64,000 nt of DNA from Gammaproteobacteria bacterium (GCA_022599775.1 JAHZLQ010000042.1:109491-173490), one strand, 5' to 3'. Positions 53,003 to 62,805 are shown, counted from the first letter of the stretch. Program-made: numbers and translations. Notes: a model not told the origin generated them from the sequence alone.

Positions 53003-54363
53003 TGACGACTAGAGCCATGCGTAACCTTGGGCTGGCCGCTGCGGCATTTTTGCTGAGCTCGGTTTCTACACCGGGCTTGGCGCAAGGTAGCCTGCAGGAG
53101 TTGTTGAATCAGACGCGTACGGTTCGTGCTCAGGAGGAGCAGCTGAACAAGTCACGCGAGCAATCGTTTTTGCAGGACCGGAACAAGCAGTCCCAGTTGC
53201 TTGCGGAAGCGAAGCGTGCGCAGGCGGCCGAGCAACAGCGCAGTGAACGACTGAGCGCCCAGTTTGATGCCAACGAGAAGAAGCTGACAGAGCTTCAGAC
53301 TCAGCTTGATGCGAAGGCTGGCACGCTAGGCGAGATGTTTGGCGTCGTCCGCCAAGTTGCCGGTGATGCGGCATCGACCATCCATAACTCTTTGATCAGC
53401 GCGCAATTTCCCGAGCGCGAAGACTTCCTGCAGAAGCTGGCGCAATCCAAAGCGCTTCCGTCGATCGCTCAACTTGAGCAGCTCTGGTACGAAATCCAGC
53501 GTGAGATGACCGAAACCGGGCGAGTAGTCACGTTCCCAGGCGAGGTCGTTACGCCAGACGGTGAGCAAACCACCCAAGCAGTTACCCGCATAGGTTCCTT
53601 CACGGCGGTCTCTGATGGCCAGTTCCTAAACTATCTGCCGGAAAGTAAGGTTCTGTCCGAGCTCTCACGCCAGCCGGCGTCAAGGTACCTCAGTACGGCC
53701 GAAGATTTGCAAGAGGCCACTTCGGGTTATGTGAGAGCGACGATTGACCCCACGCGCGGTTCATTGCTGGCAGTTTTGGTTCAGGCGCCAGGTCTGGTCG
53801 AGAAGGCGCAGCAGGGCGGCGTTGTCGGGTACGTGATCATGGGGCTCGCGTTGATCGGTATTCTGATGGCAATCTTCCGGTTCTTTGTGCTGTCTGCCGT
53901 GGGTGCGAAGATGTCGCGACAGAAGCGCAACATCGATAGCCCTTCGGAAGACAATCCTCTGGGACGCGTTCTGTCCGTATACAGCAAGGACCCGAACGTC
54001 GATACCGAAACGCTTGAGCTACGACTTGATGAAGCCGTGCTGCGCGAAATCCCGCCGCTTGAGAAAGGGCTGTCCGCGCTGAAGATCCTGGCAGCGGTTG
54101 GTCCGCTGCTCGGCCTGCTGGGCACTGTCACCGGTATGATCATCACCTTCCAGCAGATTCAGTTGTTTGGTACAGGGGACCCCAAGCTGATGGCGGGCGG
54201 TATCTCACAGGCCCTCACGACCACGGTCCAGGGTTTGATCATGGCAATCCCGATGGTGCTCCTGCATGCGTTCCTGTCCTCGCGGAGCAAGGCATTGATC
54301 CAGGTTCTTGAAGAAGAGAGCGCAGGCATCATTGCCGAGCATGCCGAGAAGACCAGAGCCTGA
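53002..54363 (+). CDS. TtpC-like MotA/TolQ/ExbB proton-channel family protein
   Basis: 453 residues. Signal peptide, a periplasmic coiled coil (about 30-115), a middle domain, then three membrane helices with the MotA/TolQ/ExbB core at the end (GGVVGYVIMGLALIGILMAIFRFFVL; LKILAAVGPLLGLLGTVTGMIITFQQIQLFGTGDPKLMAGGISQALTTTVQGLIMAIP). This fused form is the TtpC of Vibrio TonB2 systems, which is needed with ExbB, ExbD and TonB for transport. ExbB follows after 11 bp. Confidence 0.92.
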   Translation: MTTRAMRNLGLAAAAFLLSSVSTPGLAQGSLQELLNQTRTVRAQEEQLNKSREQSFLQDRNKQSQLLAEAKRAQAAEQQRSERLSAQFDANEKKLTELQTQLDAKAGTLGEMFGVVRQVAGDAASTIHNSLISAQFPEREDFLQKLAQSKALPSIAQLEQLWYEIQREMTETGRVVTFPGEVVTPDGEQTTQAVTRIGSFTAVSDGQFLNYLPESKVLSELSRQPASRYLSTAEDLQEATSGYVRATIDPTRGSLLAVLVQAPGLVEKAQQGGVVGYVIMGLALIGILMAIFRFFVLSAVGAKMSRQKRNIDSPSEDNPLGRVLSVYSKDPNVDTETLELRLDEAVLREIPPLEKGLSALKILAAVGPLLGLLGTVTGMIITFQQIQLFGTGDPKLMAGGISQALTTTVQGLIMAIPMVLLHAFLSSRSKALIQVLEEESAGIIAEHAEKTRA

Positions 54364-54374
54364 GGTCGGCTTCC

Positions 54375-54899
54375 ATGGACTTTCTACTCGAGCCATTTCA
54401 TAACGTCCGCGACTTCCTGGAAGCAGGGGGACTAATTGTTCAAGTGCTTCTGCTGGTTGCAGTCATTCTGTGGGCCATGATTTTCGAGCGCGTTTTGTAT
54501 TACTGGCGCGTAATGCCCAAACTCGTATCGAGTACGCAAAATGCTTGGAGCGGTCGAACGGACCACTCGTCCTGGTATGCGAAAAAGGTCAAGGAAAAGA
54601 TGCTGGCCGAAGCCAGCCGGCAGCTTGCTGGATCCTTGACTTTGATCAAGGCGGTTGTTGCCCTTTGCCCATTAATTGGTCTGCTTGGGACGGTCACGGG
54701 AATGATCCAGGTATTCGAAGTAATGGCCGCGCTGGGGACGGGAAATGCTCGAGCTATGGCTTCCGGCGTTTCGGCGGCCACTCTGCCCACCATGTCGGGC
54801 ATGGTCCTGGCATTGTCTGGTCTCTACCCAATCTCCCGTTTTGAGCACATCGTTGATCGTGAGCTACGCAGGCTTGGCGATCATATGATTACGCACTGA
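54375..54899 (+). CDS. exbB: ExbB-type proton channel subunit
   Basis: 174 residues, the short ExbB2 length. Three helices; VVALCPLIGLLGTVTGMIQVFEVMAALGTGNARAMASGVSAATLPTMSGMVLAL is the conserved core of helices 2-3. It forms the inner-membrane motor with ExbD and the TtpC-like protein that powers TonB. Start ATG 11 bp after the previous stop, and 9 bp before exbD. Confidence 0.93.
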   Translation: MDFLLEPFHNVRDFLEAGGLIVQVLLLVAVILWAMIFERVLYYWRVMPKLVSSTQNAWSGRTDHSSWYAKKVKEKMLAEASRQLAGSLTLIKAVVALCPLIGLLGTVTGMIQVFEVMAALGTGNARAMASGVSAATLPTMSGMVLALSGLYPISRFEHIVDRELRRLGDHMITH

Positions 54900-54908
54900 G
54901 GAATTCTG

Positions 54909-55319
54909 ATGAGCCGCAAATCGAGGCGCTCAGAAGATGACGCCGGTATCGACTTGACGCCGATGCTTGACGTTGTCTTCATCATGCTGATCTTTTTTAT
55001 CGTGACCACGTCCTTCGTCAAGGAGGCGGGTATCGACGTCAACCGCCCGAGCGCCAATACCGCCGAGCGCAAGGAACGCGGCAATATCCTGATCGCCATC
55101 CGGGACAATGGAGACGTTTGGATTGACAAGCGAGCAGTCGATATTCGAGCGGTGCGGGCCAACGTAGAGCGTCTCCACGCGGAGAATCCGGAAGGATCAG
55201 TGGTCATCATTGCCGACAAGGCTTCGGAGACTGGAATCTTGGTCCAGGTGATGGATCAGGTTAGAAGTGCCGGTGTTTTGAATGTGTCTATCGCGGCGTC
55301 CGAGCCGTCGGGCGGCTAG
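54909..55319 (+). CDS. exbD: ExbD/TolR-type proton channel subunit
   Basis: 136 residues. IDLTPMLDVVFIMLIFFIVTTSFV holds the essential membrane aspartate (LDVVFIML), followed by the periplasmic domain with NILIAIRDNGDVWIDKRAV. Couples proton flow to TonB movement. AGGA upstream; overlaps nothing; tonB starts 3 bp after its stop. Confidence 0.94.
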   Translation: MSRKSRRSEDDAGIDLTPMLDVVFIMLIFFIVTTSFVKEAGIDVNRPSANTAERKERGNILIAIRDNGDVWIDKRAVDIRAVRANVERLHAENPEGSVVIIADKASETGILVQVMDQVRSAGVLNVSIAASEPSGG

Positions 55320-55322
55320 GGC

Positions 55323-55952
55323 ATGCGTAGGATCGCTGCCACCGGTCTTGCGGTACTGATCGCGTTCTCGCTGTTCTGGCTGATGCACTATCTGATCCTC
55401 AGTGGTGCAGACAAGAAGCCGGATACCGAGGAGTACAACGTCGTGGACTTCGTTCGGCTCAAGCGTGACGAACGCCTGGAGACGAAGACGCGAACCAAAC
55501 CGGAAAAGCCACCGCCCCCCAAAGAGCCACCGCCGCCGCCGGAGTTGGAAGTTCAGCAGCAGAAGCCGCAGCAAGAGGCGCCGACACCTTTCAAGGTTCC
55601 TAATTTGAATCTGCCCACAAACGTCACGGGCGGTCCATTTCTCGGAACTTTCTCGGCGAACGATGCCGCATCTTTTGGCGACGGTGAGTTGGTTGCCTTG
55701 GTTGACATCACGCCAACCTATCCTCAGCGTGCAGCAAGAGCGGGGATCGGTGGTTACGTCAAACTTCAGATCACCGTGAATCCGGATGGCTCGGTCAAGA
55801 ATGTTCGTGTACTGGAGGGCAACCCGCCAGGAATGTTCGACTCTGCAGCTTCAAGTGCCGCCCGGCGTTCCAAGTTCAAGCCGAGGATCGTCAATGGCGT
55901 CGCCCAAGAGAGCTCTGGCGTGAAGGTTTACCAGTTCCAGCTAGGGGAATAG
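55323..55952 (+). CDS. tonB: TonB energy transducer
   Basis: 209 residues. One membrane helix (about 8-27, TGLAVLIAFSLFWLMHYLIL), a Pro/Lys-rich spacer (KPEKPPPPKEPPPPPELEV), and the C-terminal domain with PTYPQRAARAGIGGYVKLQITVNPDGSVKNVRVLEGNPPGMF. The YP motif for receptor contact is present. The short spacer matches the TonB2 type. Follows exbD by 3 bp. Confidence 0.94.
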   Translation: MRRIAATGLAVLIAFSLFWLMHYLILSGADKKPDTEEYNVVDFVRLKRDERLETKTRTKPEKPPPPKEPPPPPELEVQQQKPQQEAPTPFKVPNLNLPTNVTGGPFLGTFSANDAASFGDGELVALVDITPTYPQRAARAGIGGYVKLQITVNPDGSVKNVRVLEGNPPGMFDSAASSAARRSKFKPRIVNGVAQESSGVKVYQFQLGE

Positions 55953-55964
55953 GAGTTGAGGCGC

Positions 55965-57182
55965 ATGATTCGAACCACGACCACTGGCGCGGCTTTGTTG
56001 GCGCTGATGCTGTGCTTCACCCCTGTCTTGAGCGCACAACAAGCGGACTGCGGATCTGAAACCGGTCAGTCCAGCGGTATGTCCGAAGCGACCTACAGGG
56101 TTGTTGAGGCTGCTCAGAAGGCGCTTGAGAAGCAGGATTACTCGACTGCCGAAAAAAAGCTGCGGGATATCGCAGATAAGACCGACGGTTATGAGAGAGC
56201 GATCGTCTTTCAGACCCTTGGTTACGTATATACACAGCAAAATCGCTACGTGCAGGCAATACCGGCATTCGAGGAAGCGTTGAAACTCAACGCATTGCCG
56301 CAGCAGCCTCAAGAGAATCTGCTTTACAACACAGGCCAGCTTTATATCGCTGCCGAAAACTACGACAAGGCGATCAGCCTTCTGGAACGTTACATCAAGG
56401 AGGCGTGCAAGCCGCCTTCTCCCGAGGCACACGTTCAGTTGGCGGCGGCATATCTCGAAAAAAAGCGATTTCGAGACGCCTTGATTCAGGTTGACATCGC
56501 GCTGAAGAAAGCACCGGCTCCCAAGGAGCAGTGGCTGCAACTCAAGCTGGCGCTTCACTATGAGCTGAAGCAGTACTCGCAGTGTGCCGACACGTTGATT
56601 CGACTTGTTGGGATGGCGCCAGATAATCAGCAGTACTGGCGTCAGTTGTCCTCGGTTTTGTACGAAGTCGAAAAGGATCAGGAGTCTGTTGCCGTGCTGG
56701 CGTTAGCGGAGCGGCAGGGTTTTTTGAGCCGCGAGGCGGAATATCGAAATCTGCTGGGTCTCTATATGCAGACCGGAATACCGCTCAAGGCTGCCAAGCT
56801 TTGGGACGAAGGCATCAAGAAGGGAGTGGTGTCCAGGTCAGCGAAGAATCTGCAGACTTTGTCAGATGCCTATATTTTGGCACGCGAATATGACGAAGCC
56901 GAAGCCAGCCTGAAGACGGCAGCGCGGCTGTCGGATGAGGGAGACATCTACAGGAAACTAGGCCAAATTTATGTCGAGCAGGAGCGTTGGGACGAGGCGC
57001 TGGATGCGTTCGGCAAGGCGCTCCAAAAAGGCGTCGATAAGGTGGGTTCCACTCAATTGCTGCTGGGTGTCGCCGCCTACAATGTCGGCCAGAACGACCG
57101 CGCCCGCACCGCTTTACTGGCGGCAACCAAGTATCCGGACAGCGAAAAGAACGCTCGCCAATGGTTGAACTACCTGCGTTGA
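55965..57182 (+). CDS. TPR-repeat periplasmic protein
   Basis: 405 residues from the ATG at 55965, where AGGAG has proper spacing; the TTG 9 bp upstream does not. Signal peptide (GAALLALMLCFTPVLSA), then about eight TPR units (for example DYSTAEKKLRDIADKTDGYE, RYVQAIPAFEEALKLN, NYDKAISLLERYIKEA, RWDEALDAFGKALQKG). In Vibrio-type TonB2 operons a TPR protein ends the gene set in the same place. Probable periplasmic scaffold; no direct function known. Confidence 0.88.
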   Translation: MIRTTTTGAALLALMLCFTPVLSAQQADCGSETGQSSGMSEATYRVVEAAQKALEKQDYSTAEKKLRDIADKTDGYERAIVFQTLGYVYTQQNRYVQAIPAFEEALKLNALPQQPQENLLYNTGQLYIAAENYDKAISLLERYIKEACKPPSPEAHVQLAAAYLEKKRFRDALIQVDIALKKAPAPKEQWLQLKLALHYELKQYSQCADTLIRLVGMAPDNQQYWRQLSSVLYEVEKDQESVAVLALAERQGFLSREAEYRNLLGLYMQTGIPLKAAKLWDEGIKKGVVSRSAKNLQTLSDAYILAREYDEAEASLKTAARLSDEGDIYRKLGQIYVEQERWDEALDAFGKALQKGVDKVGSTQLLLGVAAYNVGQNDRARTALLAATKYPDSEKNARQWLNYLR

Positions 57183-57201
57183 GCCGGGACCGGTGAATTC
57201 G

Positions 57202-57241
57202 AAACCACCGGCCAGGACGTACCGTCTGCCGGTGGTTTTTT
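57202..57241 (+). terminator. rho-independent terminator of the TonB operon
   Basis: AAACCACCGGC (57202-57212) pairs with GCCGGTGGTTT (57228-57238) across 15 nt, followed by further T residues. It ends 2 bp before the next start codon. Confidence 0.88.
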
Positions 57242-57242
57242 C

Positions 57243-58883
57243 ATGAGCGGCATCGCGGCGAGATGGCGAGGTCCGCGCCCCAGTCGGGTGTTTCTGATCG
57301 CGCTTGCCTTCGTGATTCCTGGCCCGGCTTTCGCCGCAGTGCCAGCGCTCGATTTGGCGCCGGCTGCGCAGCAGGTTCTTCACAAAGGAAACTATTCCGA
57401 GCCGGAATCCTTGGACCCTCAGAAGGCGACCGGAGTGACCGCGCACAACATTCTTCGCGACCTGTACGAAGGGCTGGTCGGAGAAGCGCCGGATGGCAGC
57501 CTGGTTCCGGGCGGAGCTGTGAGCTGGTCCGTGTCGGATAATGGGCTGCGGTACATCTTCCAGCTGCGTCGCGATGCATCCTGGTCAAACGGCGATCCCG
57601 TCACCGCCCAGGACTACGTGGCGGGACTGCGCCGCGGCGTGGATGCAGCGACCGGTTCACAGTACGCACAGATGTTGATGCCGATCAAGGGCGCGGCTTC
57701 AATTGTCTCGGGCCTGGCGCCACCGAGCGCGCTCGGCGTTCGCGCCCTGGATGAGCACACGCTGGAACTTCGGTTGGCTACACCAGCACCGTATGTGCTC
57801 AGTCTGCTCACCCATCCGGTGTGTTACCCGATCCACCGAGCAAGTCTCAAGAAGTATGGCGCCGCGTTCACGCGGCCCGGCAAGCTGATCAGCAACGGTG
57901 CCTACACTTTGAGTGAGTGGGTGGTCCAGTCGCATATCGAACTGGTACGCAATCGGCACTATTGGGACGACGCACACACGGTCGTGGAAGCGGTGAGCTA
58001 TTACCCGACCGAGAACCTTTCGGCGGAACTCAAGCGTTACCGGGCCGGGGAGATCGACTGGACCTACGACATTCCGGTGTCCCAGATCGACTGGATACGT
58101 GAACACCTGCCGGGCGAGCTTCACATCGACCCTTACTTTGGCCTTTATTTCTACGGATTCAATTTGACGCAGCCACCGTTCGACAACGCCGATCTGCGCA
58201 AGGCGCTGACGCTGGCGGTCGATCGGGACACCCTATTGAATAAGGTCCGCGGTCTCGGCGAGACTGCGGCCTATGGCTGGGTTCCGCCGGGAACCCCCGG
58301 TTACGAGGCCGCACGCCCCGAATGGGCGGATTGGACGCAGGCCAAACGCGACGCCGAAGCCCTGCGACTCTACCGCAAGGCCGGCTACAGCGAGCAGAAT
58401 CCGCTGCAAATCGAGCTGCGCTACAACACGCACGAGGATCATCGTCGAATCGCGATCGTGCTGTCCTACATGTGGCGCAAGGCGTTGGGAGTGCAGACGC
58501 GGCTGATCAACGAGGAATGGAAGGTATTCCTGCAGAACCGCAGATTCAAGAAGGTGACGCAGGTATTCCGTTCGTCCTGGATCGGTGATTACAACGATCC
58601 TTTCGCGTTTCTTGAATTGCTGAAGACCGGACACGGCGCCAATGATTACGGCTACAGCAATCCGGAATATGATCAACTGCTGGCCGAAATTTCGGCCGAG
58701 CGCGATCCGCAGCAACGCCTGCAGCTCATGAGCCAGGCTGAGCGCATCGTGATCCGTGACCTACCGGTGCTGCCGATCTATTTCTACACCACCAAGCGTC
58801 TGATCAAGCCCTACGTGGTGGGTGTCGTTCCGAACGTCATGGATCATCAGTACACCAAGAGCGTGCGGATACTCGCGCATTGA
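57243..58883 (+). CDS. peptide ABC transporter substrate-binding protein (OppA-like)
   Basis: 546 residues. Signal peptide about 1-31, then the family-5 extracellular binding fold: GNYSEPESLDPQKATGVTAHNILRDLYEGL, WSNGDPVTAQDYVAGLRR, and the C-terminal TKRLIKPYVVGVVPNVMDH. Resembles OppA/MppA of E. coli. No permease or ATPase gene is adjacent, so it may be an orphan receptor for permeases elsewhere or work in muropeptide recycling. The ATG lies right after the upstream terminator and has no strong ribosome-binding site. Confidence 0.9.
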   Translation: MSGIAARWRGPRPSRVFLIALAFVIPGPAFAAVPALDLAPAAQQVLHKGNYSEPESLDPQKATGVTAHNILRDLYEGLVGEAPDGSLVPGGAVSWSVSDNGLRYIFQLRRDASWSNGDPVTAQDYVAGLRRGVDAATGSQYAQMLMPIKGAASIVSGLAPPSALGVRALDEHTLELRLATPAPYVLSLLTHPVCYPIHRASLKKYGAAFTRPGKLISNGAYTLSEWVVQSHIELVRNRHYWDDAHTVVEAVSYYPTENLSAELKRYRAGEIDWTYDIPVSQIDWIREHLPGELHIDPYFGLYFYGFNLTQPPFDNADLRKALTLAVDRDTLLNKVRGLGETAAYGWVPPGTPGYEAARPEWADWTQAKRDAEALRLYRKAGYSEQNPLQIELRYNTHEDHRRIAIVLSYMWRKALGVQTRLINEEWKVFLQNRRFKKVTQVFRSSWIGDYNDPFAFLELLKTGHGANDYGYSNPEYDQLLAEISAERDPQQRLQLMSQAERIVIRDLPVLPIYFYTTKRLIKPYVVGVVPNVMDHQYTKSVRILAH

Positions 58884-58894
58884 GCCCGGCCGGG

Positions 58895-60391
58895 CTATTC
58901 GTCTTCGTTGTTCGACGGGGGCTTGTGCGGAGGCGCGGCCGGACGTTCGGCCTCGTCTTCTTCGTCTTCGTGAAGGTCGTCGAAGGCCGCCGGCTGCTCG
59001 ACCGGTTGCGCGGCCGCGACCCGTGCTGTCGGAACCTCTCCGGGGGGCGGTTTGTCCTCATCCTTGCCCGGTGTCGCCGCAGCCTCGCTGGCGCTCGTCA
59101 TGGACGCCCGCACCGGCTCGGCCAGCGCGAGATAGACCGGTCTTGCGCCGATCAGTTTGGCGGTGCCGCTGCCGATGATGGAAGCCATCATCAGCGGCAC
59201 GGTCATGCCGTAGCTGTCGGTCATTTCCGCGACGATCACGAACGAGGTGATGGGAGCCTGCACCACACCGGAAAAGTACGCGACCATCGACATCAGAACG
59301 ATGGCGCTCAGCGGGATGTCCTGAAACAGGGCAGCGAGGTCGGCGCCAAGCCCGGCGCCCACCGCCAGCGACGGCGAAAAGAAGCCACCCGGAATGCCGC
59401 TGGTCGCCGATATCGCGGTGGCCAGCAGCTTGAGCAGCCCAAAGCCAGCGGAGGTGTTATCGGTGCCTTCGACCAGGGCCCTCGCCGTGTCATAGCTCGT
59501 GCCGAACGTCGCGCCGCCGGACAGGATGCCGACGACGGCGACTGCCAAGCCGCACGCCGCGGCGAATCGGATGGGGTATTTCTGCATCGATGTGGAAATC
59601 AGTGGCAGGCGACCGGTTAGTACGGCGACCACGATCAGCGAGAAGACGCCGCCGGCGAGTCCGCAGGCGATGCCGCAGAACGGAATCGCAATCCACTGTT
59701 CCATGCCTTCGAGCTTGATGCGTGCCTGGCCGAAGTAGGTGTAGTCCCCCATGAAGGCGAGCGACGCCACGCCGGCGATGATGACGGCGCTGAGAATCAG
59801 GCCGTTCACGCCGCGTTCCAGTGAGCGGCTCATCTCCTCGATCGCGAAGACGATCCCGCCCAAGGGCGTGTTGAAGGCGGCGGCGACGCCGGCGGCCGAA
59901 CCGGCCAGTATCAGCGCGCTTTGCTGGCGGCCCCACAGGCGCCCGACCGCGTGCATGATCGAAGCGCCCACCTGCACCGTGGGGCCTTCGCGCCCGATCG
60001 AACCACCCGAGGCAATGCCGATCCACATCATCAGGATCTTGCCGATGGCGATGCGGGGCGACAGCAGCTTGCCGCGCAAGGTCTCGTCCGTGAGATCGCG
60101 TGCAACGATGGCCTGCGGAATGCCGCTGCCCTGCGCGTTGGGAAAGAAATAGCGAGTGGCGGCTGCCGCCGCGGCAAAGCCAAGCGGCGTGATCAGCAGC
60201 GGAACAAACGGAGAGATCGCCAGCAGCCGATCAAACAGGTCCTGCGCCCATTCGGCGCCCACAGCCATCAATACAGCGGCGAGTCCCACGGCAAAGCCGC
60301 CGCCCCAGAATGCGAGGCGTCGCGTCCACTGCTGTGGCGAGAACCACTCTGTTCGCGCAAGTTTCGAGAGCCGAATGCGCTTCAACTTCAA
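58895..60391 (-). CDS. CLC family chloride/proton antiporter
   Basis: 498 residues. Selectivity motifs GSGIPQ, GREGPTVQ (with the gating glutamate) and GIPGGFFSPSLAVGAGLG are present, and the glutamate of FAIEEM at the inner proton site indicates an exchanger rather than a channel. The C-terminal 65 residues are a hydrophilic Pro/Glu/Asp tail with no CBS domain. It starts at a TTG (60391 or 60385); no ATG precedes the first helix. Convergent with the peptide-binding protein gene. Confidence 0.9.
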   Translation of the reverse strand: MKLKRIRLSKLARTEWFSPQQWTRRLAFWGGGFAVGLAAVLMAVGAEWAQDLFDRLLAISPFVPLLITPLGFAAAAAATRYFFPNAQGSGIPQAIVARDLTDETLRGKLLSPRIAIGKILMMWIGIASGGSIGREGPTVQVGASIMHAVGRLWGRQQSALILAGSAAGVAAAFNTPLGGIVFAIEEMSRSLERGVNGLILSAVIIAGVASLAFMGDYTYFGQARIKLEGMEQWIAIPFCGIACGLAGGVFSLIVVAVLTGRLPLISTSMQKYPIRFAAACGLAVAVVGILSGGATFGTSYDTARALVEGTDNTSAGFGLLKLLATAISATSGIPGGFFSPSLAVGAGLGADLAALFQDIPLSAIVLMSMVAYFSGVVQAPITSFVIVAEMTDSYGMTVPLMMASIIGSGTAKLIGARPVYLALAEPVRASMTSASEAAATPGKDEDKPPPGEVPTARVAAAQPVEQPAAFDDLHEDEEDEAERPAAPPHKPPSNNEDE

Positions 60392-60555
60392 TCCAGGGCC
60401 AAAGGCGGCGAGGCAAGCAGAGCCGCTTGGTAAGTGAGCGAATGTTACGAAGCAGTTTACTCCAGTGACATCAGCGGCGGCACCGAGCGCTGCGGGTGAT
60501 GTTCGCGATCTGCTTTAATCAGGCGCTTGCCCACACCGATTCCGGAGGCCCCCGA

Positions 60556-62784
60556 ATGCGCACCTTGGTGCCCGCATTATTACTGTTGACCTCGGTACTG
60601 ACCGCGAATCCCGCCATGGCTGACAGGCTCACAATTGATCGCATCTATGGCGACCCCGCGCTCGAAGGCGCTGCTCCGCGCGGACTCAAGATCGCACCGG
60701 ACGGCTCGCGTGTCGGCTTTCTGAAAGGGCGAGCCGACGACCAGAACCAGCTCGACCTGTGGTCCTACAACTTGGCCGACAACAGCACGCGGCGGCTGGT
60801 CGATTCCCGGAAGCTGGTGCCTGATGAAAAGCTCTCGGATGTGGAAAAGGCCCGGCGCGAGCGCGCCCGAACCGCCAACTTTCACGGCATCCTTGACTAC
60901 GAATGGTCGCCGGACGGTCAGGCCTTGCTGTTCCCACTGGGTGGCGCGCTCTATCTGCTGCGTCTCGACCAGCCGGATGCACCACGCAAACTGACTGATG
61001 GCGGCGTGATCGATCCCAAGATTTCCCCGCAGGGGCGCTACGTCTCATTCGTGCGCGACCAGAATCTTCACGTCATCGATTTGAATTCCGGCGAGTTACG
61101 CTCGCTGACCCAGGACGGCGGTGGCACGATCCACAACGCCCAGGCCGAATTTGTGGCCCAGGAAGAGATGGATCAGTCCAGCGGCTACTGGTGGGCGCCG
61201 AACGACAGCGCCATCGCCTTCAAGCGATATGATGAAGCCCCCGTACCGGTCGTGAAGCGTTTCGAGGTCTACGCCGACCGCACCGAAGTCATCGAACAAC
61301 GCTATCCCGCCGCTGGCGACCACAATGCCCTGCTGTCGCTGGGGCTAGTGTCCCCGCAGGGGGGCGCCGTGCACTGGATCGACCTCGGAAAGAACACGGA
61401 CATCTACCTGCCTCGCGTCGACTGGCTGCCGGACTCCAGCGCCCTGAGCTTCCAGCGGCAAAGTCGGGATCAGAAGACGCTGGCGCTGATCCGGGTCGAT
61501 GTCGGCAGCCTCCGCCAGAAAACGCTTGTCACCGAACACGCGAAAACCTGGATCAACCTGCATCACGATCTGCATTTCCTCGAGTCACGCGCGCAGTTTG
61601 TCTGGGCGTCCGAACGCACCGGCTACAAGCATCTCTATCTGTACGCGAATGACGGCACGCTGATCCGGCCCCTGACGCAGGGACAATGGCAGGTAGACAG
61701 CCTGCTCGCCGTCGATGAATCCACCGGCACCGTCTACTTCGACGCCAACAAGGATGCGGTAATCGACCGGCAGCTGTACGCAGTACCACTCGACGGCAAG
61801 AGGCCAGCGTCACCCCGGCGCATCACCGACCGTGACGGTACGCACGAAATCGAATTCGCCGAGACGCCGACGCTCTACGTCGACAAGTTCTCGGACCCGA
61901 TGACACCGCCGCAGGTCAGCGTGCACGCGCCGGACGGCAAGCGCTTGGCCTGGATCGAGCAGAACAGGCTCGACGGCACACATCCCTACGCGCCCTATCT
62001 CGAGTCGCACGTCGTCCCCGAATTCGGCCAGATCGAGGCCGAAGACGGACAAGCGCGGTGGTATCGCCTGTTAAAGCCCACCGGGTTTGACCCGAAAGAG
62101 CGCTATCCAGTAATCGTGTACTTCTACGGCGGTCCAACCGGACAGCGCGCGACGCGAAAATGGATCGACCCGTTCTCGGAATTCATGGCGCAGCACGGCT
62201 ACCTCGTGTTCACGCTCGACAACCGCGGAACCGAGCGGCGCGGCCGTGAATTTTCAGATCTGATCTACCGTCAGTTGGGCGACTACGAAGTTCGTGATCA
62301 AATCGCCGGTATCGACTGGCTCCGGGACCAGGACTTTGTTGATCCAGACCGGATCGGCGTATTCGGATGGAGTTACGGCGGCTACCTGTCGTTGATGATG
62401 CTGGCCAAGGATTCGGCGCAACTCGCGGGTGGCGTCGCCGTGGCTCCGGTTACCGACTGGACGCTCTACGACACGCATTACACCGAGCGCTACCTGTCCA
62501 CGCCGCAGGACAATCCCGCAGGCTACGAGAAGAGCGCCGTATTCGACTGGCTCGACGGGCTCGAATCGCCGCTGCTGCTGATCCACGGAATGGCCGACGA
62601 CAACGTCCTGTTCCTCAACTCCACCCAGCTGATGGCGTCGCTGCAGGCGCGCGGCATCCAGTTTCAGCTGATGACCTATCCGGGCGGCAAGCATCATCCG
62701 TCCACTCCGGCGATGAAGAAGCACATCTATCAGGCGATCTACGAGTTCTTCGAGAAGACCGTCAAGGGTTCATCCGCGGAATGA
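60556..62784 (+). CDS. prolyl oligopeptidase/DPP-IV family serine peptidase (S9)
   Basis: 742 residues. Signal peptide (TLVPALLLLTSVLTANPAMA), an eight-bladed propeller with DYEWSPDGQALLFPLGGALYLL and AEFVAQEEMDQSSGYWWAPND (the Glu-Glu motif binding the substrate N-terminus), and a hydrolase domain with nucleophile GWSYGGYLSLMM, acid in HGMADDNVLF and histidine in GGKHHPST. It should remove N-terminal dipeptides after proline or alanine in the periplasm. GGAGG precedes the ATG; the frame upstream is non-coding. Confidence 0.93.
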   Translation: MRTLVPALLLLTSVLTANPAMADRLTIDRIYGDPALEGAAPRGLKIAPDGSRVGFLKGRADDQNQLDLWSYNLADNSTRRLVDSRKLVPDEKLSDVEKARRERARTANFHGILDYEWSPDGQALLFPLGGALYLLRLDQPDAPRKLTDGGVIDPKISPQGRYVSFVRDQNLHVIDLNSGELRSLTQDGGGTIHNAQAEFVAQEEMDQSSGYWWAPNDSAIAFKRYDEAPVPVVKRFEVYADRTEVIEQRYPAAGDHNALLSLGLVSPQGGAVHWIDLGKNTDIYLPRVDWLPDSSALSFQRQSRDQKTLALIRVDVGSLRQKTLVTEHAKTWINLHHDLHFLESRAQFVWASERTGYKHLYLYANDGTLIRPLTQGQWQVDSLLAVDESTGTVYFDANKDAVIDRQLYAVPLDGKRPASPRRITDRDGTHEIEFAETPTLYVDKFSDPMTPPQVSVHAPDGKRLAWIEQNRLDGTHPYAPYLESHVVPEFGQIEAEDGQARWYRLLKPTGFDPKERYPVIVYFYGGPTGQRATRKWIDPFSEFMAQHGYLVFTLDNRGTERRGREFSDLIYRQLGDYEVRDQIAGIDWLRDQDFVDPDRIGVFGWSYGGYLSLMMLAKDSAQLAGGVAVAPVTDWTLYDTHYTERYLSTPQDNPAGYEKSAVFDWLDGLESPLLLIHGMADDNVLFLNSTQLMASLQARGIQFQLMTYPGGKHHPSTPAMKKHIYQAIYEFFEKTVKGSSAE

Positions 62785-62805
62785 AGCGCGGCGACGCGCG
62801 AATCC

